From Nostoc commune NIES-4072 (GTDB lineage Bacteria; Cyanobacteriota; Cyanobacteriia; Cyanobacteriales; Nostocaceae): 64,000 nt of DNA. Position 1 is the first letter of the stretch. Each line of letters opens with the position of its first letter. Positions 45,856-55,549 of this stretch are shown here, piece after piece. A model generated the notes under the pieces. The model searched no databases. It was not told the origin of the DNA and saw only the letters and a list, made by a program, of their open reading frames with translations. Location of the stretch: NCBI RefSeq assembly GCF_003113895.1, contig NZ_BDUD01000002.1, forward strand, positions 186,001 through 250,000. The letters are read 5' to 3'. Position numbers and translations under genes: made by a program.

Positions 45856-47421
45856 ATGTCACTAAAAAACGAACACCAGAATTTGACTATAGATCAAATC
45901 TTGAGATTTTCAGAGGATACAAATGATGGACAAAGGAGAGAAAAGCCGGAGCCGGAAGACTCTGAAGAATTTCCATCGATTACCAAGCACACTGTCAGTA
46001 CTTCTCCTTGGTCAAGATTGGGGATAATCGCTATTCCTTTTGGCTTCGGGTTTTTAGTAATCTTTTATTTTCTCAATGGCATTTTCAATCCTGGTAGAAG
46101 TCCAGAAGCGATAACTGCTAAAGCTGATAAAACATCCCCAGCTTTGGAGAAAGTCGAGCAGCAAGATGGTGATGTCTATGCCAAATTAGCCTTGAATAAA
46201 CAAGAAGATGAATTAAATAAGATTAATCAGAGTCAGGAGGAAGTTAAAATTAATAATAAACCTGTAAGTGTTGCAGCTTCGCCATCAACACCAACAGCTA
46301 GACCTGTAGCACAAACACAAAGTCCTAATCCTAGACGAGATTACGTTCCGAGTAGAACTAACTCGACTATTTCATCATCACCTCGTAATCAAATATTGCC
46401 AAGAATTAGTAATCCTGTTAGGACTGTTACGCCGATAACAGAAACGCCAACAGACGTGATAGCTGAATTTAATCGACTTCGCAGCTTAGGATCTTACGGA
46501 AAAATCGCTTATACACCTACTTCAAATAACCAGCAGATATCAGCAGAGGCAACATCCTTTCAAACGCCGAATACAACACGAATTCAAGTACAGCCACCCA
46601 ATAGTGGTTATACGACACAGCAAACACGCCCTAACTTTTTCAACAGTACACCCACAGAAATTGAGAAAATTCGCCCTCGTTGGTCAGCCAATTCTAAATC
46701 TGATAAACAAATAGCAGATGGTAATTACTTGCCTCAAGAAAACCAAATTCTGCAACAGCGTAAAACTCGCTATTTAGTTGTTGGGGAATTCGCAAATGGT
46801 ATTTTAGTGACTTCAGTCATCAAGCAGCAAAGCGAAAATCGCTTCCAACAACAGCAAAATCCAGATGATAGTAAACGCTATGTTGCTAGATTAACGGCTG
46901 ATTTGCATGACAACTATGGAAATGTGGCAATTCATAAAGGCACAATATTTACCGTTGAACCCCTACAGGTTAATGGTGGCTCTTATGTAAGTGTGCAAGT
47001 CACGAGCATTATCAAAGATAACACTGAGTACCCAATTAGTAGCGGTGCAATTTCTGTATTAGGAGAAGGCGGCAAACCCTTGTTAGCTAAACAGTTCCAA
47101 GATCACAAAGGCGGAGGTTCTGACTTGACTGTGGCATTAGTCAGTGGTTTGGGTCAAGTAGGAGCAATCCTGAATCAATCTGATTCGGGTACCAGTGTAG
47201 TTAATTCTGCTACTGGGACATTTAGCTCTAGCACGACTTCAAACAGCCAGCGCAATATTGGCGGGGCATTCTTGCAAGGTGCTTTTGGCAAGCTTAGTGA
47301 CACCATTACTCGTCGTGCAGAAACTTCTAACCAACAAATCACCCCTCGGACCAATGTTTGGTATATCCCACAAGGAACGAAGATTACCTTTTTGGTGAAC
47401 CGTTCTCTGGAGTTGCCATGA
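45856..47421 (+). CDS. virB10: VirB10/TrbI-like core-complex protein
   Basis: The protein has 521 residues: an N-terminal cytoplasmic part, a transmembrane helix at about 60-78, a long Pro/Ser/Thr/Asn-rich periplasmic linker (to about 300), and a C-terminal beta-rich domain containing ARLTADLHDNYGNVAIHKGT, VQVTSIIKDNTEYPI and a hydrophobic antenna-like segment, ending PQGTKITFLVNRSLELP. This is the domain order of VirB10/TrbI, which spans both membranes. The stop overlaps the next start by 4 bp (ATGA). Confidence 0.8.
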   Translation: MSLKNEHQNLTIDQILRFSEDTNDGQRREKPEPEDSEEFPSITKHTVSTSPWSRLGIIAIPFGFGFLVIFYFLNGIFNPGRSPEAITAKADKTSPALEKVEQQDGDVYAKLALNKQEDELNKINQSQEEVKINNKPVSVAASPSTPTARPVAQTQSPNPRRDYVPSRTNSTISSSPRNQILPRISNPVRTVTPITETPTDVIAEFNRLRSLGSYGKIAYTPTSNNQQISAEATSFQTPNTTRIQVQPPNSGYTTQQTRPNFFNSTPTEIEKIRPRWSANSKSDKQIADGNYLPQENQILQQRKTRYLVVGEFANGILVTSVIKQQSENRFQQQQNPDDSKRYVARLTADLHDNYGNVAIHKGTIFTVEPLQVNGGSYVSVQVTSIIKDNTEYPISSGAISVLGEGGKPLLAKQFQDHKGGGSDLTVALVSGLGQVGAILNQSDSGTSVVNSATGTFSSSTTSNSQRNIGGAFLQGAFGKLSDTITRRAETSNQQITPRTNVWYIPQGTKITFLVNRSLELP

Positions 47422-48149
47422 AGAAGTTAAACCTTGTGGCAGCGTTCCACCTTGGAGTTGCTGCTTTTTTGGCAGTGTGTCTAGTTCCAGTCAAAACCTA
47501 TGCTCAAAGTACAGTCCGCACCATAAAGCAATCTCAGGTTAGTGGCAGTACTGCCAAGCTGCAAAAAATTAAGGTCTGGAATGGCTCAGGCGTATCAATT
47601 TCATTTTATGAAGTCTTAGAGATGGTGAAGCGGGTGTGGATTGACGATCCCTCCCAAGTTTTGATTGACACTGATGGTTGTTTAGAGGGAATCGACCAGA
47701 ACTGTCAAAACAGTAGTGCTGGATTACTTCACTTACGCCGGATTAAAAAGGTTCCGGTTCCAGGACTGCCGCAAACAAGTGCAACTTTGCTTACAGTGAT
47801 TACTCAAACTGCTTCTGGCTCACGCAAAGTTTACCACTTTCAAGTTACCCCATCTAATTCCCGTCCTGAATACAGTCAAGTGTCAATTATCTCGGATAAG
47901 CCATCTTCTCTGGTAACACGACCGAGATTATCGCCACTAGTACAAACTATCAACACCATAAAACAAATCAGAGTGGGGATGAGAGTAGCGATTAGTAATG
48001 GTTTGCTCTCCTCATCTGATGAACTTCACAATCGGATTGAGCAATTCTTGACTCATTTTCAAGCTGGAGAGCAAATGCCTACTGCTGCTCTTCAAGCTGG
48101 TGTTTCACTTAAATTAGTTAACAAATTAATTGAGCTTGGACAAATATGA
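47418..48149 (+). CDS. VirB9/TraK-like secretin-type protein
   Basis: From the ATG at 47418 (overlapping the VirB10 stop) the protein has 243 residues with a signal peptide ending KTYA/QSTV. The body (KIKVWNGSGVSISFYEVLEM, DDPSQVLIDTDGC, LLTVITQTASGSRKVYHFQV) has the strand pattern of VirB9/TraK/TrbG, which forms the outer-membrane core with VirB7 and VirB10. The frame extends upstream to 47358, but the signal peptide fixes the start. It overlaps the following gene by 4 bp. Confidence 0.65.
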   Translation: MKKLNLVAAFHLGVAAFLAVCLVPVKTYAQSTVRTIKQSQVSGSTAKLQKIKVWNGSGVSISFYEVLEMVKRVWIDDPSQVLIDTDGCLEGIDQNCQNSSAGLLHLRRIKKVPVPGLPQTSATLLTVITQTASGSRKVYHFQVTPSNSRPEYSQVSIISDKPSSLVTRPRLSPLVQTINTIKQIRVGMRVAISNGLLSSSDELHNRIEQFLTHFQAGEQMPTAALQAGVSLKLVNKLIELGQI

Positions 48150-49360
48150 AATCATCAAAGCGTTCGCCCAAAATTAGTTTTGACACGATTCGCTATTTAA
48201 TATTGTTTGGATTGCTCGGAGGATTGTTTATTCACAGTTTTTGGAAATATGGAATTATGAATCAGGTAATTGGATTTATACTGCCCAAAGCCTCGGCACA
48301 AGTCCCATTTGTCAGTAGCAACAATGGCTTGATTCCAGACTGGTCAAAAATGAAGTTTCAAGACATGATTGTATCTGAATCTGGTCATGTGACTTACCCG
48401 ACTGACCGAGGGAATCAGACTAGAACTTGGCAAGCTGGACAAAGTATTGGCGATTTTATGGAGCTTGGAGATTTTGAAGATGCTAATCTGAATATTGAAA
48501 AGCTTAACCTCAAGGCGATATCTCAGGCATTAGCTATTGATTTAGATGGTTTAAAACTTGACGATTTTGGAATCATCAAAACTCAAACTCTTAGCGATTT
48601 AGTCAAAGCTATACCTGATTTAGCTAATCAATCAGCCAGGAATGTAGCACCAATAGCTGACTTTTTTCGCCAAATGGGTATCAGCACTAATCAAAGAATT
48701 GGTAATGTTGCTAATTATTACAACTTAGACAATATCCCTCTGGGTAATAAAATTGATTTGTCTAAATACAAGCTGACATCGATTCCGGGAATTGAAAACT
48801 CATCATTTGATGAATTTGCTAATTGGCAAGATACTCTAATTTCAGACATCCCCGGATTGAAGGATTTATCTTGGAATAATTTTCCTAGCGTACCAGAGCC
48901 GGATCTTTCTTTTATTGGTCAAGTAGATTTGCCATTGGGAGATATAGAAGCTAATCGGATTCGCAGCATTTCTGGCAGTTATCAAGAGGGTTTTAATGTC
49001 CCTTGCAAGTCCCATAATTGCGTCCACTTTGAAGCTTCAGGTCAAGGCCTGACCACTGGAGCGCAATGGATTTCGGGTAAAGTTCAGAAAGTCAAAGGTG
49101 GCTATGGAATTTTAGCTGTAGCTAATGGTGGCCTTGAGCCAACTGGTCGTCATCCCTTTGGTAAATCATTTAAACAAGTTGTTTGGGATATAGATGAATC
49201 TAGCGGTTCCGTTAACACTGCTATGTTTTTCCGTTTCTGCAAGACTATTCCTTTTGTTGGTCGGACTTGTACCCCCTATTTTATCGGGCCAGTACCATTC
49301 ATTACTTACCATGAAAAAGACCCAATTATTTTTGGTAGTCCTTCTAGCGTCCCCGATTGA
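48146..49360 (+). CDS. Secretion-cluster protein of unknown family
   Basis: The 404-residue protein has a signal anchor at about 15-35 (YLILFGLLGGLFIHSF) and a second hydrophobic, signal-like stretch ending PKASA at about 52. The middle is rich in asparagine, aspartate and isoleucine (DLDGLKLDDFGIIKT, then DNIPLGNKIDLSKYKLTSIP), almost a repeat of I/L-D-spaced turns. The C-terminal 120 residues contain six cysteines (NVPCKSHNCVHF, RFCKTIPFVGRTCTPYF). It overlaps the VirB9-like gene by 4 bp, so it is part of the operon. A cyanobacterium-specific secretion component or pilus-tip protein is possible; I cannot name it. Confidence 0.6.
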   Translation: MKSSKRSPKISFDTIRYLILFGLLGGLFIHSFWKYGIMNQVIGFILPKASAQVPFVSSNNGLIPDWSKMKFQDMIVSESGHVTYPTDRGNQTRTWQAGQSIGDFMELGDFEDANLNIEKLNLKAISQALAIDLDGLKLDDFGIIKTQTLSDLVKAIPDLANQSARNVAPIADFFRQMGISTNQRIGNVANYYNLDNIPLGNKIDLSKYKLTSIPGIENSSFDEFANWQDTLISDIPGLKDLSWNNFPSVPEPDLSFIGQVDLPLGDIEANRIRSISGSYQEGFNVPCKSHNCVHFEASGQGLTTGAQWISGKVQKVKGGYGILAVANGGLEPTGRHPFGKSFKQVVWDIDESSGSVNTAMFFRFCKTIPFVGRTCTPYFIGPVPFITYHEKDPIIFGSPSSVPD

Positions 49361-49507
49361 ATGGCACTAAGATTCATGTGAAACCTAGCCAGGAACATCA
49401 ATAATTTACGCTTAACAAGAGTGCCATTCCGTCCCCAATTAACTATTATTACTCCTGAATTGTTACGTTATGAGCAATAATTTGACTACTTGGCCAAGTA
49501 ATCAACC

Positions 49508-49696
49508 AGAACAATTCGCAATTCGCAATTCGCAATTCGCAATTGCGGACGTAATTAAATAATTGAGCCGTTAGGATACAGAGCAAATTTAATTTATTAA
49601 TGGAAGATTAAAAAATGCATAGCATCAATTTTCAAGCCCCTGCCTTCAGAGATAGGGTACTAATTGCGAATTGCGAATTGCGAATTGGTAATTGCT
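49508..49696. repeat. AATTCGC short tandem repeats
   Basis: Five head-to-tail AATTCGC units stand at about 49512-49546 and the complementary GCGAATT three to four times at about 49665-49687. The second group lies inside the start of the VirD4-like gene, the first between genes, so they could pair as a long hairpin around the start codon. Heptameric repeats like this are a hallmark of heterocystous cyanobacteria. Confidence 0.85.
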
Positions 49697-51447
49697 CTGA
49701 CAGCATTGGCAAGTATACCAATGCTTTGTTTACACCAAATGGACTGACAGTTTTAAGTTTAGTTGGTGCTTACATTTTAATGAGAGTCTTTTTGGGCGAT
49801 GGCAGTAGTAAAAAGAAGATTGCTACTAGCTATTGGGGAGGCAGAAAGGAGAGCAGTACAGCTAAGAAAAAAGCATTGCAACAAATAGCCTATCCCCGAT
49901 GTGATAGTGTCGCTTTGTATATTGGCAGACATCAATTCAAAGGTGCAAAAAAGCAAATTGGTAGTGGAGGAGTACCGATTTATGTACCATCCGTACAAAG
50001 GGGAACTGCTGCCATTGGCGCACCCGGAAGTGGGAAAACTTTCAGTGCCATTAATCCCATGTTGTTCTCCGCAATTGACCAAGGCTTTCCTATTTTACTA
50101 TATGACTTTAAGTATCCATCTCAGGCGAAAATTGCTGCTTATGCTAAAGCTCTTGGCTACGATGTCCATATTTTTGCCCCTGGATTTCCCGAATCAGAAG
50201 TTTGTAACCCTCTGGATTTTTTAAGAGATTCTTCTGACGCTGAAAATGCTCGGCAAATTGCGACGGTCATCAATAAAAACTTCCGCATTCTGAATAATTC
50301 TAATGAAGATGGATTTTTTGGCCCGTCCGGGGATCAGTTAACCCAAGCTGTATTGATGTTAACCAAAGAATTTGGAGATAGAGCTGATGTGATGACCAGT
50401 GCTGCCATCTTGTCTAGTGAGCAGATGATTGCGCGGTTAATGTCTGCTAATCTCAACCCTTGGGTAAAGATTGCCTTTGGTCAGTTGTTCAGTTCCGCCG
50501 CGAGTGAGAAAACCGTCGCCGGGATTGTTGCCACAGCTAGTATCATGTTTACCCGCTTCATGGCCAAGAACACACTGGGTTGCTTTATTGGTAAAACGAC
50601 TTTACCACTCTCAATTAAAGGTAAACAAATGATTATCTTTGGTTTAGACAGAGAGCGGCGGGATGCTGTTGCACCGTTGATGACTAGCGTTCTCCACATG
50701 ACCATCGCCCGAAATATAGCCAAAAAACGCTTAGATCCGTTAATAGTTGCATTGGATGAATTACCTTCCTTGTATCTGCCCGATTTATTCAGATGGTTAA
50801 ATGAATCACGAAGTGAGGGTTTCTGCGGCATCCTCGGCTGGCAAAATATGGGGCAGTTGGAAAAGAATTATGGTCGGGAAGTTGCTAAGACTATCCTTGG
50901 TGCTTGCAGTACGAAATTTATTTTTAATCCTGGAGAGAATGAATCAGCACAATTGTTTTCTTCGTTTCTGGGAGATGAAGAAATTAGGTACAAGCATAAA
51001 TCAAGATCCACGGGTGGTGGAAAGAGCAATAATACCATTAGCGACCAAGAGAAAACCAAAAAGCTATTTGAATCGGCAGAGTTTTTAAAACTACCAGCCG
51101 GGAAGTGTGTTTTTATAAATCCTGCATACTCCAATAAGAAAGAGGGGTCAGTTCCTCAGTTAAAAAACATCAACATTCCTCAAATTCTCCGCGACATCGA
51201 CAGATACAACGAAAAAAGATGGAAACCAGTTGTCAGTAAATTAGCTCGGAAAAGTACACAGAGATATCCGACTCAGTACGACTTAGATTTGAGAGTGAAC
51301 GATGTCAATAATCGTTTCCCTCCACCTGCTACACAAGACAACAATCCTAATAATAAAGTTTTGAGCGTTGGAGAAATTAAATCAATCCTGGACGAAAATG
51401 CTCAGAACCAAATTCCAGAGGTACTAAATAATGAGAATAATGATTAA
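49615..51447 (+). CDS. virD4: VirD4/TraG-type coupling protein
   Basis: The 610-residue protein couples the relaxosome to the secretion channel. Walker A is GAPGSGKT at 135-142, Walker B is LIVALDELPSLY near residue 380, and ILGWQNMGQLEKNYG fits the conserved Gln motif. Only one transmembrane helix is clear (about 43-60, TVLSLVGAYILMRVFLG); the family usually has two. The first 35 residues include an insertion encoded by GCGAATT repeats (IANCELRIGNC), so the N-terminus may have been altered by repeat growth, and a later start is possible. The stop overlaps the next gene. Confidence 0.85.
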   Translation: MHSINFQAPAFRDRVLIANCELRIGNCSDSIGKYTNALFTPNGLTVLSLVGAYILMRVFLGDGSSKKKIATSYWGGRKESSTAKKKALQQIAYPRCDSVALYIGRHQFKGAKKQIGSGGVPIYVPSVQRGTAAIGAPGSGKTFSAINPMLFSAIDQGFPILLYDFKYPSQAKIAAYAKALGYDVHIFAPGFPESEVCNPLDFLRDSSDAENARQIATVINKNFRILNNSNEDGFFGPSGDQLTQAVLMLTKEFGDRADVMTSAAILSSEQMIARLMSANLNPWVKIAFGQLFSSAASEKTVAGIVATASIMFTRFMAKNTLGCFIGKTTLPLSIKGKQMIIFGLDRERRDAVAPLMTSVLHMTIARNIAKKRLDPLIVALDELPSLYLPDLFRWLNESRSEGFCGILGWQNMGQLEKNYGREVAKTILGACSTKFIFNPGENESAQLFSSFLGDEEIRYKHKSRSTGGGKSNNTISDQEKTKKLFESAEFLKLPAGKCVFINPAYSNKKEGSVPQLKNINIPQILRDIDRYNEKRWKPVVSKLARKSTQRYPTQYDLDLRVNDVNNRFPPPATQDNNPNNKVLSVGEIKSILDENAQNQIPEVLNNENND

Positions 51448-51919
51448 GGAATATGCCCTCTCTGATTTTGAGATAATTAATCAATTAATGCAGACATTGA
51501 CTATTAGCTCTGGCAATCTCGTTAACATTCATGCTCCCGCTTGGGTCATTAATACTTATCACGTTTTAAGTAAACAAAGACCAAGATTAAAAAAGGTCGG
51601 AATTTATGTTCAAATTACTTTGAAAGGTTTCCCGATTAATTTATCACCGGATGTTTCTGAACAAATTCTCAATGAATATATCCAAGGCATCGGCTGGGAT
51701 GATTTGCAATATGTCACTTTCCTGAAATTTCATCAAGACTCTTTAGAATTCCATCTTATTTTTAATCGGGTGATGCCATCGGGGGAAGTGATTGACTTAA
51801 ATTGTCTCGGTGCTAAATCGCAGCAGTATGATGTTTTACAAAAATCTTTAACCAACCTTATTAAAACTGAATCCAGCCGTGGGGGTGACTTATGTTTGAT
51901 GAACGGCATTCACAACTAA
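51431..51919 (+). CDS. Hypothetical protein, possible relaxase-fold relic
   Basis: The 162-residue protein starts within the VirD4-like gene (second start at 51440). The segment SLEFHLIFNRVMPSGEVIDL resembles the strand with metal-binding histidines of MobA/VirD2-type relaxases (HxHxxxNRv...DG), but only one histidine is present, so enzymatic activity is doubtful. The context behind a coupling protein fits a DNA-processing accessory role. The assignment is tentative. Confidence 0.4.
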   Translation: MRIMIKEYALSDFEIINQLMQTLTISSGNLVNIHAPAWVINTYHVLSKQRPRLKKVGIYVQITLKGFPINLSPDVSEQILNEYIQGIGWDDLQYVTFLKFHQDSLEFHLIFNRVMPSGEVIDLNCLGAKSQQYDVLQKSLTNLIKTESSRGGDLCLMNGIHN

Positions 51920-52302
51920 TTTCTAGTTACGCTAAAAGCAGTGATTATTTTGCCAGAAATATCATAGCACCTTTAATCAAATATGTTTGCGTTGACACCG
52001 TAGAACAATGGAATAAAAAAGCAAGATTTGAACTAGGAAAAGACACTTATGCTCTTAAACTTGATCAAGGTGGAGGTTATTCTTGGGCAAAAGTAGATCC
52101 CAAAACTAATAACTTTGTACCTGTAGATGCAGAAGAAGCCCAAAAAATAGAAAAAATTGTAGAAGAATCCTTAGCAAATACAAACGCTCATCAACAGTCG
52201 CCAGCTTCTACAGAATCATTATCAACAAATACATCTCCAATCGGCTCTCGGACAAACAATTCTTTAACTTCTGATGATTCTCGCTCCGAAATAGAGTTTT
52301 AA
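51892..52302 (+). CDS. Hypothetical protein
   Basis: The 136-residue protein overlaps the previous gene by 28 bp and has a strong ribosome site (GGGGG at 51881-51885). The first 90 residues look folded (YSWAKVDPKTNNFVPVDAEE); the remainder is Ser/Thr/Asn-rich and disordered. Not recognised. It is tightly linked: its stop is followed after one base by the start of the DUF3854 gene. Confidence 0.5.
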   Translation: MFDERHSQLISSYAKSSDYFARNIIAPLIKYVCVDTVEQWNKKARFELGKDTYALKLDQGGGYSWAKVDPKTNNFVPVDAEEAQKIEKIVEESLANTNAHQQSPASTESLSTNTSPIGSRTNNSLTSDDSRSEIEF

Positions 52303-52467
52303 AATGGATGAATTCGTTAATTCACGGACAAATAATATTGAGCATAAACACTGGCATGAACTGGTAGTTAATAGCGCGATTCATCCTCTAATAGTATCTG
52401 CCAATTTTAAGTCTTTGTATTATGACTCCATAGAGCAGTGCCATGAGTCTTGGGAATACTTAATGTA

Positions 52468-54194
52468 GGGGTTGCTGAAAAAGTATGAAAAAGCAATCTT
52501 AAGGGTTGACTAGTTATTCAAGCAAAATCAAAGATAAGCTTTTCTTGTTTATAACTAATAAAATCATAATTTTCAGTTATACGGAACTGCAAAAAAGGTG
52601 CAGTTTTCAAAAATAGACATAAAAAAGCATAAAACACCCGCGACAGGTGAGTAGAAAGATTCATCACTAGAAAAGTAATAGCAATTGCAGTTTCAGAAGT
52701 GTGGGAAAGTTTCGCCATCACTCGATTGAGGCTAAACCTTCTTTTAGCTTGCCCAAATTTTCCTTCAATACAATTACGAATTCTCTCAGATTCTAAATCT
52801 TGTTTCTTTTTTTCTTTACTAACATTGGCTGGTGGTCTTCCCAAAGGAGGACCACTCATGATAATACCTCTTCCTTTGCACCAAGCTCTATTCTCTCTTG
52901 TGCGATAAATTTTATCTACATGAACCGATTCTGGATAATAGCCAGTATAGTTTTTATATGCTTCTACTTGTGATTTTAAGTCTCCTGATTCATTAAAATT
53001 ATCCCAACTAATATGGTCTAAAAATACATACCCATCAAAATAACTAGCTGATAATTTTGCCCCAAATTCCACGGCTTTCCCAGCTTTTCCACGGACAATT
53101 GGGCGGATATGTGGTTGGCTTAAACTAACGATTCGGTCATCAATACTCTGTTTTTTATTTTCATACAACCATAGTTGTTGACGATAAACTTCTACAACTA
53201 CAAGCAACATTTTATATTGTTTAGTACTTAGTTTTTCTAGAGTTGCTCCCGATCTGATTAGCTGGTCAATATGAGATAAGTTTCTTTTGATATATTGAAG
53301 CTGCTTTTTAATCGCTTTTTTCCTATCTTTTTGGGATACACGACGTTTTTTAGCGACTTCTAAGTAGTTTTTTCTCGCTATTTCCCGATAAGTCCTTGGT
53401 TTTTTCTCTAATGTACCTTTTATCTGTTCATAAAGAAGGTCTATTATTCGTTCTGTCTGTTTTCTTGCTTGATTTAATAGCTCGAAATCTGTTGGATAGC
53501 TGATGTCTGCTGGCGCACAAGTCGCATCTAATATTAATTTTCCCCGATTTTTCGGCGTGTTATCTTCTTTTTCTAATTCTTCTATTTTTTTTTGAGTTGA
53601 TTCAGTTGATTCAGTTGATTCAGTTGCTAAAGTCGAAGATGTTGTCTCTAGCATCCTTTTAACAGTTTCTTGATTTACTTTGTTTACTAAGTCTGCACTA
53701 ATTCTTTCACGAAAATGGACTAGCATAGATGGATCAAATGGAGCTTCATTAATATAAGATGATATTCCTATGAAGTACTGTAGATAAGGGTTTTCTTTAA
53801 TTTGTTCTACTGTTTCTCTGTCGCTTATTCCTAGTTTTTCTTTGATTATTAATGCGCCTAATGCCACCCGAAATGATTTTGCTGGCGCTCCCATCTCTGC
53901 CGAAAAAAATGAAGAATATTCCTCTTCAAATTCCGCCCACGGTATTAAATCAGCCATAATTACCCAACGATTATCTTCTGATAATTTTCCTTCAAACGGA
54001 AGTTCAAAGTTTTCTGGTGGGATTGTAGTTTGCTCCTGCTTTCGGTACATGGTTACTAATGACACACTTTAGTCCTGCTAGTCACGGTGATGCAAGGATT
54101 TTGGGTTATTTTACCCTCAACTCTTGCACCTGAATATCTTTCTTTGGTCTGATAATCTAGAGACTGTAACCTTTTCTTTTTTTTCAGCAACCCC
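52468..54194 (-). mobile_element. Insertion sequence, IS5/IS1182-like, 1727 bp
   Basis: Both ends are GGGGTTGCTGAAAAA (left at 52468; the right is the complement, TTTTTCAGCAACCCC at 54194), imperfect beyond about 15 bp. TAATGTA is directly repeated at 52461-52467 and 54195-54201. Removal restores the DUF3854 frame exactly, since 1734 is a multiple of three. It contains one intact transposase on the minus strand and is likely a recent arrival. Confidence 0.92.
52518..54050 (-). CDS. Transposase, IS5/IS1182-like, intact
   Basis: From the ATG at 54050 the protein has 510 residues (a GTG 15 bp earlier is an alternative). The N-terminal DUF772 region (MYRKQEQTTIPPENFELPFE, ALGALIIKEKLGISDRETVE) is followed by the DDE core: LILDATCAPADI (first Asp), ESVHVDKIYRTRENR (second Asp) and RNCIEGKFGQAKR (Glu), with a long helical insertion between them. 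A TES repeat (ATESTESTESTQ) sits near residue 150. All catalytic residues are present, so the element could still move. Confidence 0.92.
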   Translation of the reverse strand: MYRKQEQTTIPPENFELPFEGKLSEDNRWVIMADLIPWAEFEEEYSSFFSAEMGAPAKSFRVALGALIIKEKLGISDRETVEQIKENPYLQYFIGISSYINEAPFDPSMLVHFRERISADLVNKVNQETVKRMLETTSSTLATESTESTESTQKKIEELEKEDNTPKNRGKLILDATCAPADISYPTDFELLNQARKQTERIIDLLYEQIKGTLEKKPRTYREIARKNYLEVAKKRRVSQKDRKKAIKKQLQYIKRNLSHIDQLIRSGATLEKLSTKQYKMLLVVVEVYRQQLWLYENKKQSIDDRIVSLSQPHIRPIVRGKAGKAVEFGAKLSASYFDGYVFLDHISWDNFNESGDLKSQVEAYKNYTGYYPESVHVDKIYRTRENRAWCKGRGIIMSGPPLGRPPANVSKEKKKQDLESERIRNCIEGKFGQAKRRFSLNRVMAKLSHTSETAIAITFLVMNLSTHLSRVFYAFLCLFLKTAPFLQFRITENYDFISYKQEKLIFDFA

Positions 54195-55160
54195 TAATGT
54201 ATAGTGACCAGATTGAGCGTAAAAATGCTGGTCGTTTAACTGATAAAACTCTCCAAGTTTACGCATATCTTGATTCTACTGATGGCTGGTGGTGTAATGG
54301 TGGTGTTGACCCCCGCACTTTCTGTGATTTACTACCTGGGGATCAGCCGAAAGTAAAACTTTGGGGCTGTTACAAACCTGATTCTCCTAGACCTGATGCC
54401 CAAAAACCTGGGAAATTTATCAAATATGAACATCCCTACAAAGATGAACTTAGTATCTTCTTACTAGAAGTACCAAAAGCCATTGCTGAATTTATCTACT
54501 CCAAAGCTGGCGTTAATCCTAGCCTAAGCGATCGCCAATCAGGTTTTTGGTATTCTGTGTGGAAACACAATATACCAGTAACCATTGTTGAAGGCGCTAA
54601 GAAAGCTGCGAGTATTTTGACTCAAGGAGATGCTGCCATCGGCTTGCCAGGGGTTAATGCTGCATATCGCTCCAAAGATGACCAAGGTAATCCAATCGAG
54701 AGCAAATTACGCTCAGAAATTGCCATGTTTGCGACTCCAGACAGAGAAATCAGAATCTGCTTTGACCATGATTCCAAAAGTAAAACTCAAGTCAACGTCG
54801 GCAAAGCTTTGATTAAAACTAGTCAACTTTTGGTCAATCATGGCGCTGTTGTCAAAATAATCACTTTACCCGGGCCAGAAAAAGGTGTTGACGATCTCAT
54901 TGCAGCGCTTGGGGCAGCCGTTTATGAAAAGCTCAAAGCCTTAGCGGTTTCTTTTGAAGATTGGCAGCGAAATAACCCTTTGCCTGACCTGCGACAATTT
55001 ATTTTTCTCAAAAATGGACAAGAGTTAAAGCTTAAGAGTGTGGGAAGAAGTGAGATTCTCCTCACACCTGCTACAACTCCCACACCTCCCACAACTCCCA
55101 CAACTTCCACACCTCCCACACTCCCTGAATCTCTTACAACAAGTGATGAATCCAGATGCC

Positions 55161-55549
55161 CCGAAGCCTCTCTGACTCCCCTGCGTCCTCTATCTCCCTT
55201 ACCTCCTCTATCTCCCCTACCTCCTTTATCCCGTACTCACCCTCTGTATGCTGCTATCAAATCTATACAAATACAACAGGCATTATTAACCCAACAAACA
55301 GAGTCAAAAATTGCACCTCTTCCAAAAACTAATTCCCAAACAAATGATCGAGTAATTATTCCCAAAGCCTCTCTGACTCCCCTGCGTCCTCTATCTCCTT
55401 TATCCCATACTCGCCCTCTGTATGCTGCTATTATCAAATCCATACGAATACAACAGGCATTATTAACCCAACAAATAAAGGAAAAAATTGCGCCTCTTTC
55501 ACAAACTAATTCCCAAACAAATGCTCGAGTAATTATTCCCGAAGCCCCT
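55161..55549 (+). repeat. Two tandem repeats of about 190-200 bp inside the DUF3854 gene
   Basis: The unit encodes ASLTPLRPLSPL, RPLYAAIKSIQIQQALLTQQ, KIAPLPKTNSQTNDRVIIP twice, with the second copy from about 55363 slightly diverged. A shorter CTATCTCCCTTACCTCC repeat lies inside unit one. At 55625-55660 GATGAATTA codons repeat (DELDELDELDELD). Confidence 0.9.
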
